From: UBA6898 sp964463135
GTDB taxonomy: Bacteria; Nitrospirota; Thermodesulfovibrionia; Thermodesulfovibrionales; UBA6898
Reading direction: 5' to 3'
NCBI GenBank assembly: GCA_964463135.1
Contig: CAYXBA010000005.1
Span: 105,750 to 169,749 of the forward strand
DNA length: 64,000 nt
In this document: positions 33,758 to 42,063 of the stretch, in pieces
Position numbering within the stretch: position 1 is the first letter of the stretch
How the letters are laid out: each line of letters opens with the position of its first letter
The notes under the pieces: generated by a model
The model's database searches: none
Told to the model about the DNA's origin: nothing
Seen by the model: only the letters and a program-made list of their open reading frames with translations
Position numbers and translations under genes: made by a program

Positions 33758-34726
33758 ATGGGTAATCCAGGTCTTGAACCGGACAATGTTGTGCTCGTTC
33801 TCGGCGCAACAGGATTCATCGGCAGAAGGCTTGTCCCTGAGCTGAGGGCAAACGGCATTCGGGTCAGGATGCTGGTGCGCGATCCGGACAAGGTGGCTGA
33901 TCTGGTCAACGGCGACAGTGGCGTGACTGCGGTTAGGGGCGATCTGCTGACCGGAGAGGGGCTCTCAGAGGCTCTGCCGGGTATCCGTTCTGCCTACTAT
34001 CTGGTCCATTCCATGGGAGGCAGGAGCATATTTCAAAACAGGGAATACGCTGACAAGGACAGAAAGGCGGCAGAAACGTTCATCAAGGCTGCCGATATGA
34101 GCGGCCTTGGCAGGGTGATCTATCTTGGGGCCCTTGGAGAAAAGGGCGAAGATCTTTCAGAACACCTTCAGAGCAGGGCCGATATCGCGCATATCCTTTC
34201 ATCGGGCAAGGCAGCCGCAACGATCCTGAGGGCTGCCATCATCATTGGCGCGGGCGGCGCATCATTTGAGATGCTGCGTTATCTTGTTGAGAGACTGCCT
34301 GTTATGGCCTGCCCGAAATGGATTGATACAAGGATCGAACCCATAGCCTTGCGGGATGTAATCAGATACCTTGTCGGCTGTCTTTTTCACGACGAGACTG
34401 CCGGACAGTCGTTTGACATAGGCGGGTCCGAGATCCTGACATACCGGGAGATGATGCAGCAGTACGCCGAAGCGCGCGGACTTGCCAGGAGACTTATTTT
34501 TCGCATACCGTTGCTCACGCCGCTTATATCAGCATACTGGGTCGATCTGGTCACGCCCATACCTTCAGGCGTTGCCCATCCCCTGATCGATGGTCTCCGG
34601 AATGAGGTCATATGCAGGGACAGAAGGATAGAGAGCATCATTCCGATCGACAAGACTCCCTATAAAGAGGCCGTTCGCATTGCCTTTTCCGAGGAAACGA
34701 GCGGTCCGGGCATAACAGGGTTCTGA
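33758..34726 (+). CDS. NAD(P)-binding SDR-type epimerase/reductase (atypical, YwnB/DUF2867-group like)
   Basis: A 322-residue Rossmann protein with the nucleotide motif LGATGFIGRRLVPEL near residues 14-28 and the sequence GLGRVIYLGALGEKGEDLSEHLQ in place of the classic YxxxK region. Such atypical SDRs act on quinones, isoprenoids or unknown substrates. AAGGAGAG stands seven bases before the ATG at 33758. The stop overlaps the next start by one base, so it is coupled to the SRPBCC gene, and the pair may modify the same hydrophobic compound. Confidence 0.8.
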   Translation: MGNPGLEPDNVVLVLGATGFIGRRLVPELRANGIRVRMLVRDPDKVADLVNGDSGVTAVRGDLLTGEGLSEALPGIRSAYYLVHSMGGRSIFQNREYADKDRKAAETFIKAADMSGLGRVIYLGALGEKGEDLSEHLQSRADIAHILSSGKAAATILRAAIIIGAGGASFEMLRYLVERLPVMACPKWIDTRIEPIALRDVIRYLVGCLFHDETAGQSFDIGGSEILTYREMMQQYAEARGLARRLIFRIPLLTPLISAYWVDLVTPIPSGVAHPLIDGLRNEVICRDRRIESIIPIDKTPYKEAVRIAFSEETSGPGITGF

Positions 34727-35157
34727 TGCTCATTGAGGAGACAGTTGATATCAGTGCTCCGCTTGCCAGGATATGGGATGTCTTTATGGATCTGACCTGC
34801 TGGGCTGACTGGAACACAATTCTTACCAACGTCTCGTCTCCTGAAGACCGCCTTACTGAGGGCCGGGTCTTTAGCTGCAGCATACGGCCTTATGCCTTCC
34901 CTATCAATTTTCAGCCCAGGGTGGTCGAGGTCAATCCAAAGAAGAAAATTGTCTGGACCGGCACGAAATACGGCATTACATCTCATCACGAGTATTTTTT
35001 TGAAGAAACAGCCGGTGGTGTCATCGTAAGGAGCAGAGAGCGGTTCAGTGGTCTGCCGCTGCTTCTGGGAGGATTCCTTTTTCCGAAGCTGAAGATAAGA
35101 GACCTGAACGCCTTGTTCCTCCATGATCTCAAGCGGGCAGCAGAGGCATCAGCATGA
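34726..35157 (+). CDS. SRPBCC (START-like) family protein
   Basis: A 143-residue protein with the SRPBCC pattern: VDISAPLARIWDVFMDLTCWADWN at the start, VVEVNPKKKIVWTG in the middle, and a long C-terminal helix (RDLNALFLHDLKRAAEASA). The fold makes a deep hydrophobic pocket for lipids or polyketide-like ligands. It overlaps the SDR stop by one base and the next gene by four, so the three genes form an operon. Ligand unknown. Confidence 0.85.
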   Translation: MLIEETVDISAPLARIWDVFMDLTCWADWNTILTNVSSPEDRLTEGRVFSCSIRPYAFPINFQPRVVEVNPKKKIVWTGTKYGITSHHEYFFEETAGGVIVRSRERFSGLPLLLGGFLFPKLKIRDLNALFLHDLKRAAEASA

Positions 35158-36104
35158 GTGAAAAGATCCGGGTCGGTATCAGCGCCTGCCTGCTGGGTGA
35201 AAAGGTCCGCTATGACGGCGGCCATAAGCTCGACCCTTTTCTGAAAGATACGCTTGGTCAGTATGTCGAATGGGTGGCTGTATGTCCTGAGGTAGAAACC
35301 GGCCTGCCTGTTCCGCGCGAGGCCATGCGGCTTGTCGGCGATGCTGCGTCTCCCCGTCTGATGACGATCAAGTCAGGGATCGACCTCACCGACCGTATGC
35401 AGGCATGGTCAGCAAGAAAGCTCCGGCAGCTGGAGAAGGAGGAGCTCTGCGGTTTTGTGTTCAAGAGCAGGTCCCCCAGTTCAGGCATGCGATCAGTAAA
35501 GGTCTATGGCCCTGCAGGAGTGCCGAGTCATGCAGGGGTTGGGATCTTTGCGCGCGCTTTCATGGAGATGTTTCCGCTCATTCCGGTCGAGGACGAGGGC
35601 AGGCTGCATGATCCGGAACTCCGTGAAAATTTCATCGAGAGATTATTTGTCTTTCAGCGCTGGAAGAGAATGCGGGGACTGGGGAACTCGATAAAAGACC
35701 TTATCTCTTTTCATACAGAGCATAAACTGCTTATTCTGGCGCACAGCACCAGGCATTACAGCATGCTCGGCAGACTTGTGGCAGGGGCAGTGAAGCAGGA
35801 CGAAGAGAGGGTCTTTGAAGAATATTTATCATTGCTCATGGAAGGGCTGAAACTGATCGCCACGAAAAAGAAGAACACGAATGTGCTTCAGCATATTGCC
35901 GGTTATTTCAAGAAACAGCTTACCGCAGAGGAGAAGAGAGAACTCCTTGGTCTTATCGTGAACTACCACAAGGGCCTAGTGCCGCTTATCGCGCCGGTCG
36001 TGCTGCTCAGGCATTATGTCAGCAAATATGAGCAGCCGTATCTTTCAGGCCAATATTATCTTTTCCCCCATCCCCTGGAGCTTATGCTCAGAAACCATGT
36101 TTAG
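35154..36104 (+). CDS. DUF523-DUF1722 (YbgA-like) fusion protein
   Basis: A 316-residue two-domain protein. Residues 1-145 are DUF523 with VGISACLLGEKVRYDGGHK, the strictly conserved CPEVETGLPVPREAMRL, and KSRSPSSG. Residues about 185-300 are DUF1722 with LISFHTEHKLLILAHS and NYHKGLVPLIAPVVLLRHYV. This fusion is common next to photolyase genes, as here (photolyase at 37107-38462), and may act in light- or DNA-damage responses; the biochemical role is unknown. Confidence 0.9.
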   Translation: MSEKIRVGISACLLGEKVRYDGGHKLDPFLKDTLGQYVEWVAVCPEVETGLPVPREAMRLVGDAASPRLMTIKSGIDLTDRMQAWSARKLRQLEKEELCGFVFKSRSPSSGMRSVKVYGPAGVPSHAGVGIFARAFMEMFPLIPVEDEGRLHDPELRENFIERLFVFQRWKRMRGLGNSIKDLISFHTEHKLLILAHSTRHYSMLGRLVAGAVKQDEERVFEEYLSLLMEGLKLIATKKKNTNVLQHIAGYFKKQLTAEEKRELLGLIVNYHKGLVPLIAPVVLLRHYVSKYEQPYLSGQYYLFPHPLELMLRNHV

Positions 36105-36135
36105 CAGCCTCTCCCTGTCTGATGGAAGCGAAGAG

Positions 36136-36534
36136 TCAGACAGACAGAACAGACACACCGCTCCCGATGAGAGGCAGAACCTTCTCGACCGTGAAATAGA
36201 CCAGAAATTTAGGGCCCTTCTGCTTGTCCTCCTCCGGGGTGAGATGTCGCCTGGTCATGGATGCAATAAGGTCCGCGTCTGTCTCTTCCCGCAGTTTTTT
36301 CAGATAGAGACGCACCCCCTGGTACCCCTGGCCATGCTCCTTAAAGAGATATGCAGCATGGCTGTTTGACTGCAGGTTGTGATGGCTCAGGTGGTCGCGC
36401 ATGATAAAAGCAACGGTCCCGTCCTCCGCCACATGGGGTGATGAATAGATCGCTGCATCGACGATGCCCGCTGCATCTGCTGTTGAGAGTACTCCCGTTC
36501 CTGATACCTTCTCAAAGTAATCCTTCAGTTTCAT
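36136..36534 (-). CDS. Pyridoxamine 5'-phosphate oxidase-like (split-barrel) protein
   Basis: A 132-residue protein with a PNPOx-like split barrel: SGTGVLSTADAAGIVDAAIYSSPHV near the start, AFIMRDHLSHHNLQSNSHAAYLF in the middle and GPKFLVYFTVEKVLPL at the end. Such proteins bind FMN or F420 and reduce or oxidise small molecules, or bind haem. It ends the photolyase-lipocalin unit, nine bases downstream of the lipocalin gene. Substrate unknown. Confidence 0.82.
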   Translation of the reverse strand: MKLKDYFEKVSGTGVLSTADAAGIVDAAIYSSPHVAEDGTVAFIMRDHLSHHNLQSNSHAAYLFKEHGQGYQGVRLYLKKLREETDADLIASMTRRHLTPEEDKQKGPKFLVYFTVEKVLPLIGSGVSVLSV

Positions 36535-36543
36535 ATGAATCTC

Positions 36544-37077
36544 CTATTTTTGCAGTGTTCTCATCAGCTTCGTTGTATCATACTGCTGCTGCCTTAATCT
36601 CTCCAGTATTGCCTCATACACGTTCTGGTCCATATCTTTGGACCTGCTCAGTATCCAGAGATATTGCCTTTTCGGGTGGCCGATCACGGCGAACTCATAA
36701 TCTTTGCCGAGATCAATGATCCAATAAGGACCGTAAAATGGCCAGAAGAACGAGACCTTCAGTTTAGCATTTGTCGCGCTGTCGACCACGCGGGCAGTTC
36801 CCTTGGCAGACCTGATCTTGCCCTCGAACGTGCGGTCATAACATTCATTCAGGACAGATATCCTGCCGTCATCCCGCAGGCTGTACGTAGCCCTGCTGCC
36901 GACGCAGTCCTTCTGAAAGCTGTTTGGATATCTTGCTATCTCATACCAGGTGCCGGTATATCGATTCAGATCAACGTACGGCATGGTCTGAAGAGGTTGA
37001 ATTTGCGATCTCTCCATAACAGAGCATCCTCCTGTAATGAGGGTCAATACCATACAGAGCAGTTTAAGCGGCATCAC
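36544..37077 (-). CDS. blc: Lipocalin (Blc-type) lipoprotein
   Basis: A 177-residue lipocalin with a lipoprotein signal (LLCMVLTLITGGCS, lipid-modified Cys18). The lipocalin motif NRYTGTWYEIARYPNSFQKDC and the later sequence YWIIDLGKDYEFAVIGHPKRQYLWILSRS match bacterial Blc. It is probably anchored in the outer membrane and stores or carries lipids under membrane stress. It lies between the photolyase and the PNPOx-like gene, an association common in photolyase loci. Confidence 0.93.
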   Translation of the reverse strand: MMPLKLLCMVLTLITGGCSVMERSQIQPLQTMPYVDLNRYTGTWYEIARYPNSFQKDCVGSRATYSLRDDGRISVLNECYDRTFEGKIRSAKGTARVVDSATNAKLKVSFFWPFYGPYWIIDLGKDYEFAVIGHPKRQYLWILSRSKDMDQNVYEAILERLRQQQYDTTKLMRTLQK

Positions 37078-37106
37078 TTTTCGCCCTGTCCTTTCACAAG
37101 CAGCAT

Positions 37107-38462
37107 TTATATCGTGTCCGCATACTTTGTTATATACGCAGAGACCCGGAACTTTCCTCTGCAGCCCTGATAGCTCATATACCGTATCTTTCCGAAAATA
37201 GGCCGCTCGCCCCAGGCCCGGTCGTGCAGGCCGCCGATCGACCAGGCGATGCCGGCATATCCGTTGGGGTCCCTGCCGTCCAGTTCATAGGTATTGTTCA
37301 GAAGGATGGCCGTCTCCAGCGCTTCTTCCGGGGAGGCCGTCCATTCAAGGATCTTCTTCGCCCAGTACATGCGCATATAACCATGCATCTTTCCGGTCAC
37401 AACCATCTCTCTCTGGGCAGCGTTCCAGAGATCATCGTGAGTTTCCGCGCGTTCGAACTGATTCAGAGAATACCGGTATGGCCGCCTGTCTTTGCGGTGT
37501 TCATGCAGGGTCTTTTGGGCCCATGCCGGAAAGCCTTTAACGGAATCATAGTCCGGATTGAAAAAACAGAAATTATCAGAGAGTTCTCTTCTGATGATCA
37601 ACTCTTCGAGGAGCGCGTCCTTTGCCTGTTTCGGTGCATCAGATCTTATTATCTCAAGAGCGACTCTCTGAGCAGAGATGTGGCCGAAATGGAGATAGGG
37701 CGATAACCCTGACTGGCCGTCACGTGACGGATCATTGCGCATCTGCTCGTAGCGTTGCAGGCCGTATCCCAGAAAATGGCGGAGGGCTTTTTGGGCGGCC
37801 TTTTCGCCGGGAGCGATCCCGTTCACCTCCGCGATCGATCTGTCTATCGGAAGCCTCTTCGCGAGTTCCTGCCAGTCGATCGGTTTTGTCTTTATCAATG
37901 CGGTGTAGGGATGCATGTGGAGCTTTGGAAAGGACCCGAGAAACTCAGGCAGCATTTTTGCAATCTTCGGCCGCAGGGTATAGGCACCGTATTCCTGTTT
38001 CTGCGATGCCTGTCGGCAGGGAACGATGTTATGTGCATCGACCTCGTAAAAAGGGATTGCGCACTTTTTTGTGACGGCCTGTTTCCATTGCATCTTTATG
38101 CGAAGGGGATCAAAGTCAGTTGTCAGGCATCCTGCCTGATGCGTCTGCAGAAAGGCAGGTATGACCTGCTCAGGTCTTCCTTCAAGGAGATAGAATGAAA
38201 TATTTTTCTTTGCAAGGCTTGAAGCGGCTTCCTCAAGTCCTTTCAGCATGAACCCATACTGGCGCACTGCCGCATTCAGGAACCCTGTTACGAGACAGAA
38301 TACAACCATCAGGGGTGTCTCCATCTGCAGGGCCTGTTCCTGTGCAAAGAGCAGTGCCCAGTTGTCCTGCACGCGCTGGTCACGGCTCATCCAGTAGACC
38401 ACGGGACCTCTTGTCTGTCTGCCTTCTCTCAGCGAATGTATTCTCTTTGTATTGACGTGCAT
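37107..38462 (-). CDS. phr: Class II deoxyribodipyrimidine photolyase
   Basis: A 451-residue CPD photolyase that repairs UV dimers using FAD and light. The class II start VVYWMSRDQRVQDNWALLFAQ, the FAD-binding region SGLSPYLHFGHISAQRVAL, and the C-terminal YWAKKILEWTASPEEAL and DGRDPNGYAGIAWSIGGLHDRAW are all typical of class II enzymes. It is first in photolyase-lipocalin-PNPOx and has a good promoter at 38592-38620 with a 5' UTR of about 120 bases. Confidence 0.95.
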   Translation of the reverse strand: MHVNTKRIHSLREGRQTRGPVVYWMSRDQRVQDNWALLFAQEQALQMETPLMVVFCLVTGFLNAAVRQYGFMLKGLEEAASSLAKKNISFYLLEGRPEQVIPAFLQTHQAGCLTTDFDPLRIKMQWKQAVTKKCAIPFYEVDAHNIVPCRQASQKQEYGAYTLRPKIAKMLPEFLGSFPKLHMHPYTALIKTKPIDWQELAKRLPIDRSIAEVNGIAPGEKAAQKALRHFLGYGLQRYEQMRNDPSRDGQSGLSPYLHFGHISAQRVALEIIRSDAPKQAKDALLEELIIRRELSDNFCFFNPDYDSVKGFPAWAQKTLHEHRKDRRPYRYSLNQFERAETHDDLWNAAQREMVVTGKMHGYMRMYWAKKILEWTASPEEALETAILLNNTYELDGRDPNGYAGIAWSIGGLHDRAWGERPIFGKIRYMSYQGCRGKFRVSAYITKYADTI

Positions 38463-38591
38463 ATGAGTTTGCGCGGATCAGCAGGGTACGCTGCAGTCAG
38501 CCGGGAAGTTCCGGCAGGGAATGATCCTGTCAGGAGCGCTCAGGTGGCAGAATGTCCCCGTGAGTAATGAGCGAGGTTTTGACATAGGTAC

Positions 38592-38620
38592 ATTATAGGG
38601 TCACGCAGTTCCCGCGTCAA
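38592..38620 (-). promoter_or_regulatory. Sigma-70-type promoter of the photolyase operon
   Basis: Minus strand TTGACG (38620-38615), a 17-base spacer and a perfect TATAAT (38597-38592). The predicted RNA start is near 38585, about 123 bases before the photolyase ATG. The 277-base gap at 38463-38739 otherwise holds short GC-rich dyads but no supported gene. Confidence 0.7.
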
Positions 38621-38739
38621 CGAGCCCTTTCCCTGTGATACGGGACTTTCCGTAAAGACACCTGATGCGGGCAGTAAGGACAGCGCAATCAGGGCAGTTT
38701 TCATGATAGAATTAGTATCATTGAGCAGAGGAGGAACAG

Positions 38740-38952
38740 GTGGAGAAATCAGAGACCCAGGATAATCAGTCAGTTGATGAAAAAGATCTCTCCGGCATCA
38801 GCGGATTCTTGAGGAAACACGGCTCGACGATCGGCCTGGTGGTCCTCGTAGGTTATGTCATACTTCTCGGCATCGGCGTGATAGCAGAGGTGTTCAAGAT
38901 CCAGTGGATACTCGACTGGTGGATCTGGTCACCTCCCGGCAAGTTCAAATAA
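38740..38952 (+). CDS. Small single-pass membrane protein
   Basis: A 70-residue protein starting with GTG (VEKSETQDNQSVDE) eight bases after GAGGAGG. A charged N-terminus of about 25 residues is followed by one hydrophobic segment (STIGLVVLVGYVILLGIGVIAEVF, about residues 31-53) and a Trp-rich end (IQWILDWWIWSPPGKF). It resembles small subunits of membrane complexes, but no family was recognised. A TGACC/GGTCA hairpin (38958-38973) follows. Confidence 0.7.
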   Translation: MEKSETQDNQSVDEKDLSGISGFLRKHGSTIGLVVLVGYVILLGIGVIAEVFKIQWILDWWIWSPPGKFK

Positions 38953-38983
38953 TTCAATGACCCGCCCCGGTCACAACTGATAT

Positions 38984-39388
38984 TCAGTTCTGCAGTTCCA
39001 GTTCCTTTTTCAGCCATGCCGCGATATCCTCTGAAATAGCATACATGCCGTGGGACGGAGGCTCTGGCGGATTTTCTATGGCCTTATCAATAAGCTCTGT
39101 GGGGATCTCGTCGATCTTGCCGATCGTGGTGGTGATATCGGTATTACCGACCTTCATGACCATGAGGGCCGCCGGGTTGCACTGCGTTTCAATATAGAAC
39201 ATATAACCCGCTATCTTCCTGAGTTTCTCCAGGTCCTCAGGCTTCGCGTGAAAACGCGGCTCCATGACCAGGCGCGGGGTCACATCAAACTTGAGCTTTG
39301 AGAGGATGTCAGGACGTTTCCTGATCTCCTTTATCCCCTGAAGTTCCCAAATGGTCTTCTCGTCTGTATCTTCCTGTTCCATTGTCAT
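38984..39388 (-). CDS. Hypothetical protein in the Grx-FTR operon
   Basis: A 134-residue soluble protein not recognised. It has an acidic start (MTMEQEDTDEKTIWELQG), a KPEDLEKLRKIAGYMFYIETQC helix (about residues 49-70), and a TDITTTIGKIDEIPTELIDKAIENPPEPP segment. It overlaps the ferredoxin-thioredoxin reductase gene by four bases, so it probably works with the Grx/FTR pair, for instance as a partner or target. Confidence 0.75.
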   Translation of the reverse strand: MTMEQEDTDEKTIWELQGIKEIRKRPDILSKLKFDVTPRLVMEPRFHAKPEDLEKLRKIAGYMFYIETQCNPAALMVMKVGNTDITTTIGKIDEIPTELIDKAIENPPEPPSHGMYAISEDIAAWLKKELELQN

Positions 39389-39714
39389 CTCCTTAGTGGT
39401 CTTCGCTCAGGCACAACGCCGTGCGAGACCGTATTGTTGTTCCACGCTGCTGACACATACAAAGAGCAGTAGCAGCTCCCGAATTCCCGGATATCCGCAT
39501 CGCGGTATCTGCAGGGGCAGATGATGTCCTCATCACGCTCCTTGAACCCCGACGCCAGCCTGCAGGGACAGGAGCGATACCCGTACCGCTCCTCGTTCTT
39601 CAGGAGACCGGCAAGTATATCGAGAACGAACTCCTTATCGTTGTTTAACTCAATGCCCTGCGAGGCCGCATACTTCGAAAGGATATCGTAAAGGCGATCA
39701 GGCGTGACGGTCAT
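39385..39714 (-). CDS. Ferredoxin-thioredoxin reductase catalytic (beta) chain-like protein
   Basis: A 109-residue protein with the complete FTR catalytic cysteine set: CPC (C49, C51), CPC (C66, C68) and CYC (C81, C83), carrying a [4Fe-4S] cluster and an adjacent redox disulfide. FTR passes electrons from ferredoxin to a thioredoxin-like protein. The variable chain of plant-type FTR is absent, as in other anaerobe homologs. It lies one base after the glutaredoxin gene, its likely acceptor. Confidence 0.9.
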   Translation of the reverse strand: MTVTPDRLYDILSKYAASQGIELNNDKEFVLDILAGLLKNEERYGYRSCPCRLASGFKERDEDIICPCRYRDADIREFGSCYCSLYVSAAWNNNTVSHGVVPERRPLRR

Positions 39715-39715
39715 A

Positions 39716-39958
39716 TTACAGGAGTGCTGCCTTCAGTGCATCGATATCAAATCCCGCGATCACTTCCTCGACCACGATGGTCGGATAGGAACCCTGCGGG
39801 TTATGCCTTGCAAGTTCCTTTGACGCTGCCCACTGTTCCGAGCCATCCAGCGTATCAACCTCGATCAGCGTATAGGCAATATTGTTCTCGTCAAGAAACT
39901 TCTTCATCTTCTTGCAGACCGGGCAGGTGCTTAATGTATAGAGCGTGACTTTTTTCAT
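39716..39958 (-). CDS. Glutaredoxin-family protein
   Basis: An 80-residue glutaredoxin fold with CPVC (C12, C15) in TLSTCPVCKKMKKFLDEN and the conserved SYPTIVVEEVIAGFD containing the cis-Pro. It is the first gene of the Grx-FTR-hypothetical operon. Electrons probably flow from ferredoxin through FTR to this protein. Confidence 0.92.
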   Translation of the reverse strand: MKKVTLYTLSTCPVCKKMKKFLDENNIAYTLIEVDTLDGSEQWAASKELARHNPQGSYPTIVVEEVIAGFDIDALKAALL

Positions 39959-40076
39959 TGTGATATCAGCAAATCGGTTTACGCTCGTTATTATATCACA
40001 GAGCCAGGGCGCTTATCCGTCATTTACCATCTGCAGGCGCTCCATGGTAACATTCGGTCATGGCGAACGGAAAGGA

Positions 40077-41045
40077 ATGAATGACATCGTGATAAGACAC
40101 GGAACCATTTTCATGCATCATGACGGGGCATTGGGCGACACGCTTCTTTCTCTGCCCTGCATCAACATTATCAGGCATTTTGCTTCTTCCTTACATATAG
40201 CAGGCAGGAGGGATGTGGTCTCTTTTCTGAAAGAGGCCGGAGTTGCTGATGAGATCTCGGGTGCGGACAGCGGGATATATAGTTCTCTCTACGCAGAGGC
40301 ACCTGATGAAAAGATCAGGGCTTTTCTTTCCGGTTTTGACTCAGCTATTGTTTTTACTGCGCGGAAAGAATCGCAGCTTATTTTAAATGTACGGAGTGTT
40401 ATTCCGGATACAGAAGCAATCCTGACCATTCCGCCGGAGGCCTCTGGTCAGCATGCAGCGGAATTCAGGCTCAGCCAGTGCTGTTCGGGAGTAGATGAAA
40501 CGAAAAAACATGCAACGATCCGCATTCGGGATGAAGAAACGATATGGGCTGCCGGATTTCTGAGAGGGCAGGGTTTTGCTGCGGGCCAGCGACTTATTGC
40601 GGTACATCCCGGAAGCGGCGGAAAGAATAAGTGCTGGCCGATCGAGAACTATGCCGCTTTGCTTGAACGTATCACGAAAGATCCCCGCATGTTCAGTATC
40701 GTAATTACCGGTCCCGCAGAGGATGCCGCAGCAGTGTCCCGGCAGATTCACTGCACTCACAGGGTGATCATGGTCCGTGATGAATCTCTGATGCGTGTAG
40801 CAGCGCTGCTCTCACTTTCCGATTTCTATCTGGGCAATGACTCAGGGATCAGCCATCTTGCCGGGATGTTGGGCTGCCGGGGTGTCGCGCTGTTCGGTCC
40901 GACCGATCCTGCTATCTGGAGACCTCAGGGGCAGGGACTTGAGGTGGTTCGCTTTATGGAGGAGGGAACGGAGGCTGCCGCTCAGATCATCGCACGGCTC
41001 AACGATACCGTATACGGCAGGGCAGGAGACGAAGATCAGCAGTAA
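40077..41045 (+). CDS. Glycosyltransferase family 9 (heptosyltransferase-like)
   Basis: A 322-residue GT9 enzyme with the N-terminal acceptor motif HDGALGDTLLSLPCI (residues 15-29) and the C-terminal donor-binding elements VHPGSGGKNKCWPIENYA, GNDSGISHLAGMLG and LFGPTDPAIWRPQG. Such enzymes add heptose or related sugars to LPS core on the inner face of the membrane. The frame is open from 39945, but the family begins at MNDIVIRHG (40077). It is divergent from the glutaredoxin operon. Confidence 0.88.
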   Translation: MNDIVIRHGTIFMHHDGALGDTLLSLPCINIIRHFASSLHIAGRRDVVSFLKEAGVADEISGADSGIYSSLYAEAPDEKIRAFLSGFDSAIVFTARKESQLILNVRSVIPDTEAILTIPPEASGQHAAEFRLSQCCSGVDETKKHATIRIRDEETIWAAGFLRGQGFAAGQRLIAVHPGSGGKNKCWPIENYAALLERITKDPRMFSIVITGPAEDAAAVSRQIHCTHRVIMVRDESLMRVAALLSLSDFYLGNDSGISHLAGMLGCRGVALFGPTDPAIWRPQGQGLEVVRFMEEGTEAAAQIIARLNDTVYGRAGDEDQQ

Positions 41046-41049
41046 AAGT

Positions 41050-42024
41050 TCAGAAGAACTTCTGGGGCGGGTGAGGGACTGCCATGCCTTTCAGAATCAG
41101 CAGGGGGACCATGCAGGCGGCGCCGATAACGGCGATGATGATGAGCGGAAGAATAATATATCCGAGCGTCGCAACGCCTATCCAGGCAAGTTTCTCCCCG
41201 GCAGTATGCGAATCAGGCGTATCCGGGTTCAGCGTCTTCAGTTCCTCATATATAAGATATGAGTAGATCATCGAGAATGGCGTTATCAGAAAGGCAAGGA
41301 TTATGCCGAGAAAGGGGACCATGCCGACGCCTGCCGAGATGGCCCACATTACGAGAATTCTGATACATACGTCGAACCATCTGTCCTTCACGTATGCCTT
41401 GCTCCTGAGCAGGGCATTCATGCCCCCTATCTGCTCGGATGCCAGTATGTACTGCGCAAAGATGAACCAGACGGAGAAGATCACGCCCGGAATGATGAAG
41501 AGAAGGTACCCGCCGGCAATGATATAGCCGATGATCGAGAAGAGCCAGAGAAAGGCCCAGAGTTTTTTCCATCCGACAGCAAGGGCATCTCTGATGCCGA
41601 GTGAACTGTCCGCCACTGCCATGACGAGTGCCGTGATCGGCCAGAACATTGCGGTAATGCCGGCCGTGAGCCCGATGATCGCAGCAGTGATCAGGATGGG
41701 GGTCTTGTATAGCGGGAGCAGCATAGCATACAAGGCACCGATGCCGACAATGGCGCCGGTGCAGGCAGCCAGAAAAACTATCGAGAGGAGCTGAAGAGTC
41801 AGCAATACCCAAAGCCTGGCCCTGAACAGTTCCCAGGATCTGGACAGAAGGTCGCCGATATCCGAGAGACCGCCCGAAGATATCTGTCCTGCTGGTTTCG
41901 AAGGTGGCTGAAGAGCAGAAATCGGTTGTTCAGGGTCTCCGGAGGCCTCATTTTTTTGTTGTGCCTGTTTCAGCCTTTCGGCCTTCCACTGCTCGTACTC
42001 TTCGCGGTTCTTGAATTCAGGCAT
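41050..42024 (-). CDS. Polytopic membrane protein of unknown function
   Basis: A 324-residue protein with a charged, Gln-rich N-terminal region of about 70 residues (MPEFKNREEYEQWKAERLKQ). Six hydrophobic segments follow (starting RLWVLLTLQLLSIVFLAACT and ending LGYIILPLIIIAVIGAACMV). The layout with AVGWKKLWAFLWLFSIIGY and FIIPGVIFSVWFIFAQYIL resembles DUF975/GlpQ-type membrane domains, but I cannot assign it firmly. It converges on the GT9 gene. Confidence 0.75.
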   Translation of the reverse strand: MPEFKNREEYEQWKAERLKQAQQKNEASGDPEQPISALQPPSKPAGQISSGGLSDIGDLLSRSWELFRARLWVLLTLQLLSIVFLAACTGAIVGIGALYAMLLPLYKTPILITAAIIGLTAGITAMFWPITALVMAVADSSLGIRDALAVGWKKLWAFLWLFSIIGYIIAGGYLLFIIPGVIFSVWFIFAQYILASEQIGGMNALLRSKAYVKDRWFDVCIRILVMWAISAGVGMVPFLGIILAFLITPFSMIYSYLIYEELKTLNPDTPDSHTAGEKLAWIGVATLGYIILPLIIIAVIGAACMVPLLILKGMAVPHPPQKFF

Positions 42025-42063
42025 GCTTCAGCATCTCACAGGGAAGAGGAGAGAACGATGTCA

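Noticed and set aside
38540..38704. 54-residue frame (minus) with a signal-like start MKTALIALSLLPASG
   Set aside because: No ribosome site, and the photolyase promoter (38592-38620) lies inside it.
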